Translations under genes and position numbers: made by a program
Shown: positions 23,129-31,797 of the stretch, in pieces
Layout of the letters: each line of letters opens with the position of its first letter
How positions within the stretch are numbered: position 1 is the stretch's first letter
Assembly: GCA_003707065.3 (NCBI GenBank)
Contig: PPXM03000011.1
Location: forward strand, 124,001 to 188,000
Direction of reading: 5' to 3'
Source: Trigonopsis variabilis
Taxonomy: Eukaryota > Ascomycota > Trigonopsidomycetes > Trigonopsidales > Trigonopsidaceae
Length of the DNA stretch: 64,000 bases
The notes under the pieces: model-generated
What the model was told of the DNA's origin: nothing
Seen by the model: the letters and a program-made list of their open reading frames with translations, nothing else
The model's database searches: none

Positions 23129-23728
23129 TTAATAGCCTTCGTCTTCACGGATCAACGCCACGATCATAGAGTAGAGGTAAAAGAAGAACATCAATAAGTG
23201 GAAGGCCAGCTTAATGAAGCTTTCCTTTTTATGTTTATTCAATGTCCGGAAAATTTCTGTGGCATCCAAAAGATAGGTCTTTTTGACAAACCTTCAAGTT
23301 AGCAAGATAAACAACCTTCCAACACGCACTTGTTGATGTTAAAGGCCAACAGAGGAAGGTTGAGAACAAAAGATCCCCAATAACCATTAATCAAAAATAG
23401 AAATGATAGAAAGGCTTGGATTCCGGCTTCTGGAATGATGTACTGGGGGTTAGTAGGGTCAAAGAGACAACTGTATTTACCCAATTGAGGCGGTTACACA
23501 AGTCAATGGGATTGATATAATCTCATGTTAACGCATTTCAGGATCGATTCTTACCACACTCTGTTTGTTAGGACCGTCATCGGCATTGATAGACTTACCC
23601 AAGTCGCTATACATGATAGTGAAGAAAACTTGGAGGAAAAGATTCACAGCATTTGCTAAAACAGCAAATAGAAAAAGCCTATGGTCAGAGAGATAAGCTG
23701 CCCTGACTTACCAGCCCTCTCCATTCAT
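23129..23728 (-). CDS. ERV14: ERV14/cornichon cargo receptor, with a 6-nt microexon
   Basis: Six coding exons (23728-23712, 23678-23599, 23560-23555, 23521-23481, 23442-23330, 23291-23129) give 139 aa with introns of 33-38 nt. This COPII cargo receptor moves transmembrane proteins from the ER to the Golgi. Joining exon 2 (ends GAC TTG G), the 6-nt exon AGTGTG and exon 4 (AT TAT ATC) yields [15 protein letters not shown], the conserved cornichon stretch SDLECDYIN. Skipping the microexon loses Glu-Cys but keeps the frame. Hydrophobic segments are [19 protein letters not shown], the segment around [18 protein letters not shown] with LNLPLLAFN, and [20 protein letters not shown]. The C-terminus is REDEGY. 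Confidence 0.95.
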
Positions 23729-23955
23729 GGTGGTAAAGTTTGTGAGTCTGGTTGCTATCTGGACCTGGCTACGTAACAATACAGGCTCGTGCCTTCAGAC
23801 GAACCGTCAAGGACTGATTGCACCGCGCAGGTGGATAAAACGATAACGCATGGTTTAAGAGAAATATGACATGTTGATCGAGATAGGCTACGTGAGATCG
23901 TAAGTTATCGAGTATATTTTCCCGTCATCATTCCATTGTGAAATGCTATGGACTC

Positions 23956-24797
23956 CTAAAGAGTCTCGGTGAGGAGTTTATCCAAACTGGCGATCTTGGA
24001 TGATAAGCTAAGGTCAACGGTGCGGTCGGAAGCTTCAACAACCAAGCCACCAAGGATAGAAGGATCGATCTTGTTGGTGAGACGGACTTTCTTGTCAGAA
24101 CCAACAACCTTGGATTTGGCAACAGCAGCTTCGATTCGCTTGAGACTCTTGCTGTCGAGCTCATGGGCTGAGGTGACGGTCACATCCACAATACCCTTGT
24201 AGGCAGCAAAAAGAGTCTGGTACTGGCTCACGACATTTGGTAAGAGGGAAAGCCGGTTGTTATCAGCCAACACCCGGAGAAGGTTTGCAACAGTCTTGTC
24301 GACACCGGCAGCTTTACCAACAATCTCGACGACGGCGTCCTTGTCTTTGTGAGATAATGAAGGGTCAGATAGAATGACGGCCAATTTGGGATCCTTGTCA
24401 ACAAGGTTCTTAATGGCTCCAAGGGATTTCTCAACCGACTCGATGGCAGAGCTCTTGGCAGCAGCAGTGTACTAGTCGTCAGCTTCCTTTCCAAATTGTA
24501 CCGCTATTCCGAGGTCGGGGGACTGTCATAGGCCATCTCAAAGCAATTGAGCCAATTATTTCAAAATTGCATCATATATACACTCGAGAAAATACCACCA
24601 ATTGCTCGGATTGGGCCTATTAGCCCAACTTTGACCTGGATTCGGGTGAGCACGGAACTTACCAAAGCTGAGGCATAAGTGCCATCTAACCCGAACAATT
24701 GCACGGGAGGCTCAACACTTTTGGATGCAGCAGCATATCCACGACGAGCCACAGCGCGGAACACAGATTGGGCGGCAAAGACGCGCGTTCGGAACAT
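23956..24797 (-). CDS. ATP5: ATP synthase subunit OSCP (subunit 5), mitochondrial
   Basis: Exons 24797-24663 and 24471-23956, 216 aa, joined over a 191-nt intron, one of the two longest in the window. OSCP links the F1 head to the peripheral stalk of mitochondrial ATP synthase. The N-terminus MFRTRVFAAQSVFRAVARRG is a typical presequence. Then come PPVQLFGLDGTYASAL | YTAAAKSS across the junction, LLRVLADNNRLSLLPNV, and the C-terminal signature NKIDPSILGGLVVEASDRTVDLS. It lies head-to-head with nothing close; MOB1 upstream runs in the same direction. Confidence 0.93.
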
Positions 24798-25249
24798 TGG
24801 GAGTAGGATCAAGACAGCAACTGGGAAAAGTTTGCGATTGGCTGAGGCCCGTTCGAGGGGAGCAGGTTGCCAGGCAACCTCGACAGGGTAAATCAGGACC
24901 GACTCTGATGCTAGCGAAGCAACCGCCAAAATAAAATAAGAGAAGACGTAAAGCGCACGATATATGCACGTTAACGTATACATACATGTTGAAATGATTG
25001 AGATCAGACATTACACTACGGTTGGCAAATCAACGACTGTCCTGGTTTCTTGAGACTGTCGTATTAATGCCGTTATCAAGAGCTCTACGCAAAAGAGACG
25101 ATCGTGAATAGCGGCAGACGTCTTGCTGCATGAGAAGAAAGATTCAAAAAAATAAAGAGAATATGCGAGCTATAGCATATAATAAGAAGAGCATCAATCT
25201 ATTTTACTATTATCCGTTACAATTTGTACCATTCCAAACGCCAAAACCC
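24798..25249. other. intergenic region, ATP5 / MOB1
   Basis: 450 bp containing the ATP5 promoter and the MOB1 3' flank. No gene or repeat was seen. Confidence 0.5.
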
Positions 25250-25918
25250 TTATTTATCCACCTGCACCATAATTTCCACCAATTCGGCAAGCGGACCGTA
25301 ATCCTTAGGAGCAATCAGGTCGAACTCCTTGGAAAAGAGAAGAAAATGCTTGAATGAAGTATTGAGATGAGGCTGTAATCCGAGTTCAGTGATGACATCG
25401 AAATGATGGCAATAAATATGAGTATAGACCCTGTATAGCCGTTTAAACACGGTCTTGATAATAGCCAGGAAATTCTTCGGGAAAGGGACGCCGATTTTAC
25501 TCGGGAAAATCTCCTCATTATCAAATAACGATTGCACCCAGACCATCAGGTGTTCGATATAATCGGGCGCCGATAGCTTGGTTGGCCTCTTAAACCTATC
25601 ATTGTCCTGCCAAAGGTATTCATATTCATCCGTAGCTTTCATTTCAGGGCATGAAGTGGGAGAACAAAACTCAGTGATCGACCCATACAACATATTAAGC
25701 TGGTTAAAGAAGTCAACCGTATAAACAGCAATCCATTCACACATATCTTCGCCTTCAGGTAATTTAACCGCAGCACTTAGGGAGCCAGCTCCTAATGTGG
25801 CTTCAGCGTACTGTCGCAGTCGGTAATGAGACACCGGTCCTTTAGATACAGTCCCCGTACCATTATTAGAAGGACCCTTTCGCTTAAATGTTCGGATCGT
25901 CCGATTATTTCTAGGCAT
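25250..25918 (-). CDS. MOB1: MOB1 kinase activator
   Basis: Single exon, 222 aa. MOB1 binds and activates NDR-family kinases (Dbf2/Sid2) in the mitotic exit or septation network. The Mob/phocein fold is recognised by [27 protein letters not shown], the zinc ligands in CSPTSCPEM and later YCHHFD, and the motifs [24 protein letters not shown] and PFPKNF. The N-terminus is short and basic. An ATG starts the frame and nothing in frame lies upstream. Confidence 0.96.
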   Translation of the reverse strand: MPRNNRTIRTFKRKGPSNNGTGTVSKGPVSHYRLRQYAEATLGAGSLSAAVKLPEGEDMCEWIAVYTVDFFNQLNMLYGSITEFCSPTSCPEMKATDEYEYLWQDNDRFKRPTKLSAPDYIEHLMVWVQSLFDNEEIFPSKIGVPFPKNFLAIIKTVFKRLYRVYTHIYCHHFDVITELGLQPHLNTSFKHFLLFSKEFDLIAPKDYGPLAELVEIMVQVDK

Positions 25919-26047
25919 CAGCTTCCATTTCTTCTTAGCTTAGCACTTACAATGACTGAAATAGTGACATTTTTGGTGACGCCTCCTGCATCCCAGAGGG
26001 TGTTGTGAAGTAAACAAACGTCGTCTGCGTTGCCTAGAGAGACGACA

Positions 26048-26190
26048 ATGCTACGCCGAGATCTTGAGCAGCTTGAACGACACAATGGATGTAGAGTGTG
26101 CGTGCAAAGAATGCAAATGGTTGAAACGTAAGTTCAAGCATTGTCTTTTATGAGCTGCCTTACAGCGATAGCACTCAGGACTACGACTAG
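26048..26190 (+). CDS. possible small spliced ORF, 34 aa
   Basis: An ATG at 26048 opens 26 codons (MLRRDLEQLERHNGCRVCVQ...) and reaches a strong donor GTAAGT. A 38-nt interval ends in CTTACAG, after which the frame continues DSTQDYD and stops. The intron-like interval has the length and donor consensus of real introns in this window, but no clear CTAAC branch. The predicted peptide is charged with two Cys and matches nothing I know. It may be a small gene, the 3' part of one, or a leader transcript between MOB1 and U1-70K. Confidence 0.25.
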
Positions 26191-26265
26191 AGGAACTCTA
26201 AAGCAATAGATATTAGGAACTGAATCAGCCATCGTATTAGCAACATTCAAATGACACGGTCATCA

Positions 26266-27412
26266 TCACTTTGGATCCACCTCATAACTTTTCCGGTAGG
26301 AGCTGCGAGACGCTCTGGGGTCTTCTTTACCAAGTCCATACATATCAGTACTTGGGACGAATCCGACATTGTCACCTCTTTTCACTTCTTGGTCTTCTCG
26401 AGAGCGATAGCCAATGCCACTTCGATCACGGCCGTATCGGAAATCTCCTCGATCATTTCGATCTCTGTTGTCGCGTCGATAGCTATCATTCGGTCGATAA
26501 TTATCATCTCTTCGGTACCTATCGTCTCTCCTATAATCTCTTGGACCCCCTCGATCTCTGAAGCGATCCCGTCGGTCATCCCGTCGATCATCCCGGCGAT
26601 CATCTCGTCGGTCGTCTTTCATTCTTCCTCCACCATATCCTCCACCTCTCGGTCTTCCATAAGTAGATATTCTTGGTCCCAGTCTGCTTGATACCTTGGT
26701 ATAATGGCGACCTCCTAATCCTCCTCCTAGACGACGGGGCCTCCAATCTCTTACTGTCCTTCCTCGTTCAACATCAGCCACAACTTTTCTTCCAAGAATA
26801 GTGGATCGATCCACTGCTCGTAAGGCACTCTTCATATCTCGTTCATGCGCAAATACAACGAATGCATATCCTCTTGATTTGTTGGTATTTATGTCGCGAA
26901 CAAGCCGGATCTACTAGTTAGCAAACGACGCAAAGCTATCCATCCTTACTTCGTCAATTGGGCCAAATCGGTCAAATTCTTTTTGCAAATCCTCCTCAGT
27001 CACATCATAGCTAAGCCGACCAACAAATAGTGTTTTATAGCGATCACCCTTGATTTTCGCATCATGATCAGGGTCCCCTGTCTGTTAGGCTTGAAACAAA
27101 AGAAACCCAATAACGTACACTCCTCAAGTCCTTTATTCAAAGCCTCATCAGCCTTCTTTTTCTTTTCTTTTCGACGTCGTAGTCGAGCCTCCAATATACT
27201 CTCCGTGGGTTTATAATCGGGATCTGGTGTATTGAGTAAACCGATTAATCCAGCTACCCCATCTACTGGACGTGTTCGACGTTCTTTTGGAGCATAATCC
27301 GTCGGAGGAAGATATCGAAGAGGAGGCCGGGGAGCGAAAAGAGCCAAAAGATGAGGCGGAAGTTTATCAGTCTAAAATCTGTCAGTGGTATCCATCTTAA
27401 TTACCATACCAT
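26266..27412 (-). CDS. SNP1: U1 snRNP 70 kDa protein
   Basis: Coding exons 27412-27410 (only the ATG), 27371-27119, 27077-26950 and 26910-26266; 342 aa. U1-70K binds stem-loop I of U1 snRNA and helps define 5' splice sites. The spliced start MTDKLPPHLLALFAPRPPL matches the family N-terminus. The second junction restores the conserved Trp (EEW|DPDHD). The RRM has TLFVGRLSYDV (RNP2) and SRGYAFVVFAHERDM (RNP1), followed by VVADVERGRTV and WRPRRLGGGLGGR. The C-terminus is an Arg/Asp repeat tail (repeated DDRR) and Tyr/Arg-rich. At the last acceptor (CTAACTAGTAG) only the second AG keeps the frame; the first would put a TAG codon in the RRM. Confidence 0.95.
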
Positions 27413-27624
27413 TCTGATGAAAGGCCTCTATGTGCGATATGATCACTTGATGAAGAAATAGAGAGGACGACCGTGGTTGATAGCAGTTGCCAAAGCACGG
27501 AGTGATACCGTTCCCATGCAATTTTTAGTGAGGACACCTCACTAAACATTAGAAAGCGTTGCCAATAGTAGCACCTGATACAAAAGTCTTTTCTCGTCTG
27601 ACTTGGCGCAATCCTAGATTCAAT

Positions 27625-28079
27625 ATGCCAAAGCCTATCAAGCCTTTGGTCAACGCTGCTCAGAACGGTGTTGGTGCATTTATACTGCAATGCAAACGGA
27701 TCACTTTAACGTTTTGCCAGCGAGGTGGAAGTTCGGATGGCATGAGGTAAGACTATAGTGACTAGGCCTGGCTAATTCGCTTAGAACTTTTATTGCTAAA
27801 CAGCTAGCAAATTTTGCCAAGGCCAATCCTCAGATCCAAATCGATGTATGGCCGAAACGGGGTCATCCTGTGGTTACAGGGGAGTATCTCAGTGGACGAT
27901 TGAAGCCCATTTGCGTTCGGAGCATGAACCCTGACCAGATTATGAAGAAGTTGGAGCTACTTCGCGATTCCAGTGGACAGAAATTGCGCAAGCGAAAGCC
28001 TGTGGAGAGCGCAAACGAATCTGTGCGTGGAGTATGGTCTCCTTTCCATGTCTCTCAAAGCCAGAGACACAAGATTTAA
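27625..28079 (+). CDS. MRPL51: mitochondrial ribosomal protein mL43 (yeast MRPL51)
   Basis: Exons 27625-27746 and 27785-28079 give 138 aa; the intron is 38 nt (GTAAGA...TTAG). It is a component of the mitochondrial large ribosomal subunit. Family marks are [29 protein letters not shown] across the junction, [26 protein letters not shown] and the basic LRKRKPVE...[10 protein letters not shown] end. It shares a bidirectional promoter of about 210 bp with U1-70K and is convergent with DCP2. Confidence 0.92.
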
Positions 28080-28206
28080 TTGTACATATACAAAATACGA
28101 CATGTCTATATCGGGATAAAGGCGATCTACATAGCAATACCTAAATAAACACAAGCTGTCCAAAAACACACAAATGCTGTCAATAACGAGCAAAGCCAGA
28201 TATTCA

Positions 28207-29715
28207 CTACTGTCTGATCCCAAGAAACTTGAGCAAGGCTTTGTCTTGTTCTTCAACGGACGGGAGCGTCGAAGGTTGAGGTGTCGTATCCACCTCTCGA
28301 TGAACGGTTTCCTTTGGCTGTTTGTTATCAATGACGACACCGGCTTTTAGCCGACTGACCAGGTCCTGAATGTCGCTTGATTTTGATGACGAGTAACCTT
28401 TATTGTGGCTGTTTTCAAAACTGCCTCTCAAAGGGAAACTGAGGGTCGCTGAATTAGGAGAAGAGGAAGACGGGTTCAAGGGTTTGAAATGGCCATACGA
28501 GGCCAACAATGAGGCAGCAGTCTGTTTGGGAGATAAGATTTCGGGAGCAGGAGGAGAAGAACGCCCGTAGATTTCAGTGGGAAGCTCAGCTTTTTGTTTC
28601 TTGGCAGCAGCAAACATTTGACTGAGCAAGCCATTGCCAGAAGGCGATTCCGGCCCTTTAAGATGATTTAGAAGAGATGAGGCACTGGATTTCTCTTGTG
28701 CCTGATGCGATGGAGGTACTAAGGTCTGTTGCTTAGGCTGCAGAATGGCCAAAAGTTCAGCTGCCGGCGCCGATTGTGATACTAGGGGTCTAATTCGAGC
28801 TTCCTCTGAATCATCAGAGGGTATTCCAAGCAGTTTCCTAAGAGCTTTCGATTCATTCTCGGCAGTCTGCTCATTGTATTTTTCACCTTTATCGCGAGCA
28901 TGGGCCTTGGCAATGAACTTGCGGAGAGGAGCGACAAATGGGACCACGAGGTAGAATTTACCAGGCAGAGGTTTCTGCTTAGGTTTTTTGGACCATGTCG
29001 GAAGCGACTGGACATCGCACCATTCAATTCTCTAAACAGGGATTAGTCTAGTCGCCCTTTAACTTACGGAAATTTCCTTTCTAGTCTGAGGAGAAAAGGG
29101 AGTGGATTCAGGAACTCCTCTGACGATATAGAGTCGAACATTCTGATCTCGGATTGTGAATTCAATGAACTTTTTCGGATTCAGATAAGGCTTGATATCA
29201 AAGCCAATCTCTTCAAAGACCTCTCTTGCAGCACAATCTTCGTCATTTTCATCCTTACTGATTTTGCCTTTAGGGAAGCCCCACGAAGCACTTGCTTTCC
29301 ACCCTTTGACCAATAAACATCGGTCCATTTTCTCATTCAAGATAATTGCGCCTCTGACTGGCACTCGAGTTTTGTAAGTCATAAACGTTTCAAACGCCGA
29401 CTCTTCTTTTCCACTAAATTTCGCTAATGCTGGACATCTAGCAAACATGACGGTACAGAAGTCCTTTAACGAGATCGAGGGAAGGCTATGAGGGTTTAAC
29501 TCTCTAACAAAATCCTCATAGAACCATTGGGCTTCTTCCAGATGAAAGCATACTCTCTATTGGTCTTAGAATGGTTTCTCTTGCCTCAACTCATCGCTTA
29601 CCTCAACCGAAGCCAATTCTTCAGGCGGACAGTTTATGATAAACCGAACCGATAAATCATCTAACACGTTTTCGAGAGTCTCATTTGCAAGAGAATAATT
29701 AGACGGGATAGACAT
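28207..29715 (-). CDS. DCP2: mRNA-decapping enzyme subunit 2
   Basis: Exons 29715-29602, 29556-29068 and 29031-28207, 475 aa; introns are 45 and 36 nt. DCP2 hydrolyses the 5' cap of mRNA in the cytoplasm with DCP1. The N-terminal regulatory domain has LDDLSVRFIINCPPEELASVE|RVCFHLEEAQWFYEDF, split by intron 1. The Nudix box lies in GFPKGKISKDENDED through CAAREVFEEIGFD, with all catalytic glutamates. Box B follows (RIEWCDV... and GKFYLVVPF). The Ser/Pro/Gln-rich C-terminal tail is shorter than in budding yeast but keeps short leucine-rich motifs (AELLAILQPKQ, SSASSLLNHLKG) like those that bind Edc3/Pat1. It is divergent from TRM9 with 134 bp between the starts. Confidence 0.95.
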
Positions 29716-29849
29716 TTCGTTTGCTTCATAGAGCAGTAGTTGATGATATGACTAGGGAAGGCTGGACGATCTGGTAGCGGCGGTATCATTTCCTGTAACA
29801 AGAATAACCTCGGTGCTGGGCTTGACCGTGGCTTTTGGGGATACTTTTC

Positions 29850-30594
29850 ATGTCAGATGCCGAATCAAAGGAAGAGAAATACGTTCATGAGGTATATAAT
29901 CAAATCGCAGACCATTTCTCTCAAACACGGTACAAGGTAAGCTACACTTACGGTCAAGATCAGTCTAACACTCAGCCTTGGCCCATTGTAGAAAAGTATC
30001 TGTTGAATCAGCATAAAGGATCCGTCGGAGCCGACATAGGTTGTGGAAATGGCAAATATCTTTGGGTTAATCAGGACGTGTACATCATTGGATCTGACCG
30101 GTAAGCACTCTTCGGCAATCTCTCTAAGATGCAGGTCGGACGGGCTAATAAGAACGGCTCAAGAAAAGAGTAAAGAATCAGAATTATTCATCGGCGATGC
30201 GCTAGCGCCCACATTTATATCTCAGAGACTCGATTTTATCATCTCTATTGCAGTTATCCATCACTTTTCCACCTCTGATCGGCGGCAGCAAGCTATCCAG
30301 ACTATTCTTAACGACTTAAGACCAGAGGGAACGGCATTGATATATGTGTGGGCTTTGGAGCAGAAGAACTCACGGAGAGGATGGGATGAATCGTCTCAGC
30401 AGGATGTATTAGTCCCCTGGGTAGATCGAAATAAAGTCACTCATCAGCGATATTATCATCTTTATAAATCAGGTGAACTTGAGCGCGATGTTCTGGCCGT
30501 GGGAGGACATGTTGTCCAGTCGGGCTATGAACGAGATAACTGGTGGGCAGTCATTAGCAACTGTCCTACTGTTAGGCCAATTATAGATATATGA
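29850..30594 (+). CDS. TRM9: tRNA (carboxymethyluridine) methyltransferase TRM9
   Basis: Exons 29850-29936, 29976-30100 and 30135-30594, 223 aa; introns are 39 and 34 nt. TRM9, with Trm112, makes the final methyl ester of mcm5U at wobble position 34 of certain tRNAs. Signatures are YVHEVYNQIADHFSQTRYK|PWPIVEKYL across intron 1, the SAM motif GADIGCGNGKYL, GSDR|SDGLI across intron 2, AVIHHFS, ALIYVWALEQ and the C-terminal YYHLYKSGELERD...ERDNWW. Intron 1 is 39 nt with no in-frame stop, so its retention would add 13 residues without breaking the frame. Confidence 0.94.
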
Positions 30595-30966
30595 GATGAG
30601 CTTATATAGGAAAAAGATAAAATACTATCCTAGACTCTCACTTGGGTCAATTGATTACGGTGTTGCTCTGATAACCTAGACTTCGGCTTCGACCCACTCT
30701 GGACCTCAATTCTTGCCGATACTGTATATGACTTCCCAAATTTCAATATGTGAAATACGAAATATCGTCTAATGGGCTGAGCTAATATGCTTCTTGTCGA
30801 CGCTAGCCTGGAGGTCTAGGCTATATAATGGTTAGGATTGTTGTTGTATTTTTTATTATCATGCCACCTAAGAAATAACCTCACTACATACTTTGTAGAG
30901 CATGCATTGGCATACTTCACGACTCAGGCGCCAATAGACCATCATCAGTAACGCCCACTTTCAGCC
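30595..30966. other. intergenic region, TRM9 / tubulin cofactor B
   Basis: 372 bp, AT-rich. No gene or repeat was recognised. Confidence 0.5.
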
Positions 30967-31723
30967 ATGCTGTCCATCAATATCAAGTCCCCCCTCGCGC
31001 ATTCTCATAAACTCTTTAAACCCGACATTACAATAGATGAGCTGAAGAAAAAATTGGAGCCAATCACCGGGATTCCCCCCGCGAATCAGGTTCTTTTTAT
31101 ACAGGACGGAGAAGAGAACAAACGGATAACAGACCCTTCAGCTTCTCTGTCAGCGCATTTCTCAGATGGAGATACTATCTATGTAAGTAGAATTATCGAG
31201 TCGCTTTAACTCCAAGGTTGAAGATGACCGTCCCGTCGAAGATCAACTTTTCACAGCCGACGAACTAGCTGATCCAGCAAGCGCAGGCGCTGTAGAGTAC
31301 CAGATGACGAAAGAAGAATACGAAAGACGAAAGGGGACTGCATTAGAGTTTAAGAAAATCCATGGTTTTGGGCAATTTGATAAGAATGCCGCCCGAAAGG
31401 CCGACGAACAAGTCAAGAGACTCAATGATCTGGTGCGGGAAAACAACATCCAGATAGGATCTCGCGCTTTACTAACGGGAGACCGTAGGGGTACGGTCAG
31501 CTATATAGGTCCAGTGCCAGAAATCATTCCTGACCGGACGGCTCACGATCTTAACTGGATCGGGGTTACGCTGGATGAGCCGACCGGCAAAAATGACGGG
31601 TCCATCAAAGGTCGTCGATATTTCCATGCCAAACACAACCATGGCGCCTTTGTGCGTCCGGATGCCCTGAAAGTTGGGGACTTCCCGCCTGTGGATGAGT
31701 TTGCTTCTGATGACGAGATATGA
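30967..31723 (+). CDS. ALF1: tubulin-folding cofactor B (CAP-Gly)
   Basis: Exons 30967-31182 and 31217-31723, 240 aa; the intron is 34 nt. Cofactor B binds alpha-tubulin with cofactor E during tubulin heterodimer assembly. The N-terminal 80 residues form a ubiquitin-like domain (ITIDELKKKLEPITGIPPANQ, then DGDTIYV|EDDRP). A coiled middle part (EYERRKGTALEFKKIHGFGQF) leads to a CAP-Gly domain with IGVTLDEPTGKNDGSIKGRRYF and GAFVRPDALKVGDFP. The C-terminal DDEI is the EEY/DEI-like tail typical of the family. The gene is convergent with CENP-C, with 74 bp between ends. Confidence 0.94.
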
Positions 31724-31797
31724 AAAGATTCCAATATAATTACACTCGGCTAATATACATCCTTGTAAGAAACCGCCAACCACCAAGTTATCCACCT

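Noticed and set aside
24472-24662. Possible box C/D snoRNA in the long ATP5 intron
   Set aside because: An ATGATGC and a CTGA are present, but the C box is imperfect, there is no closing terminal stem and the D-like box lies against the acceptor.
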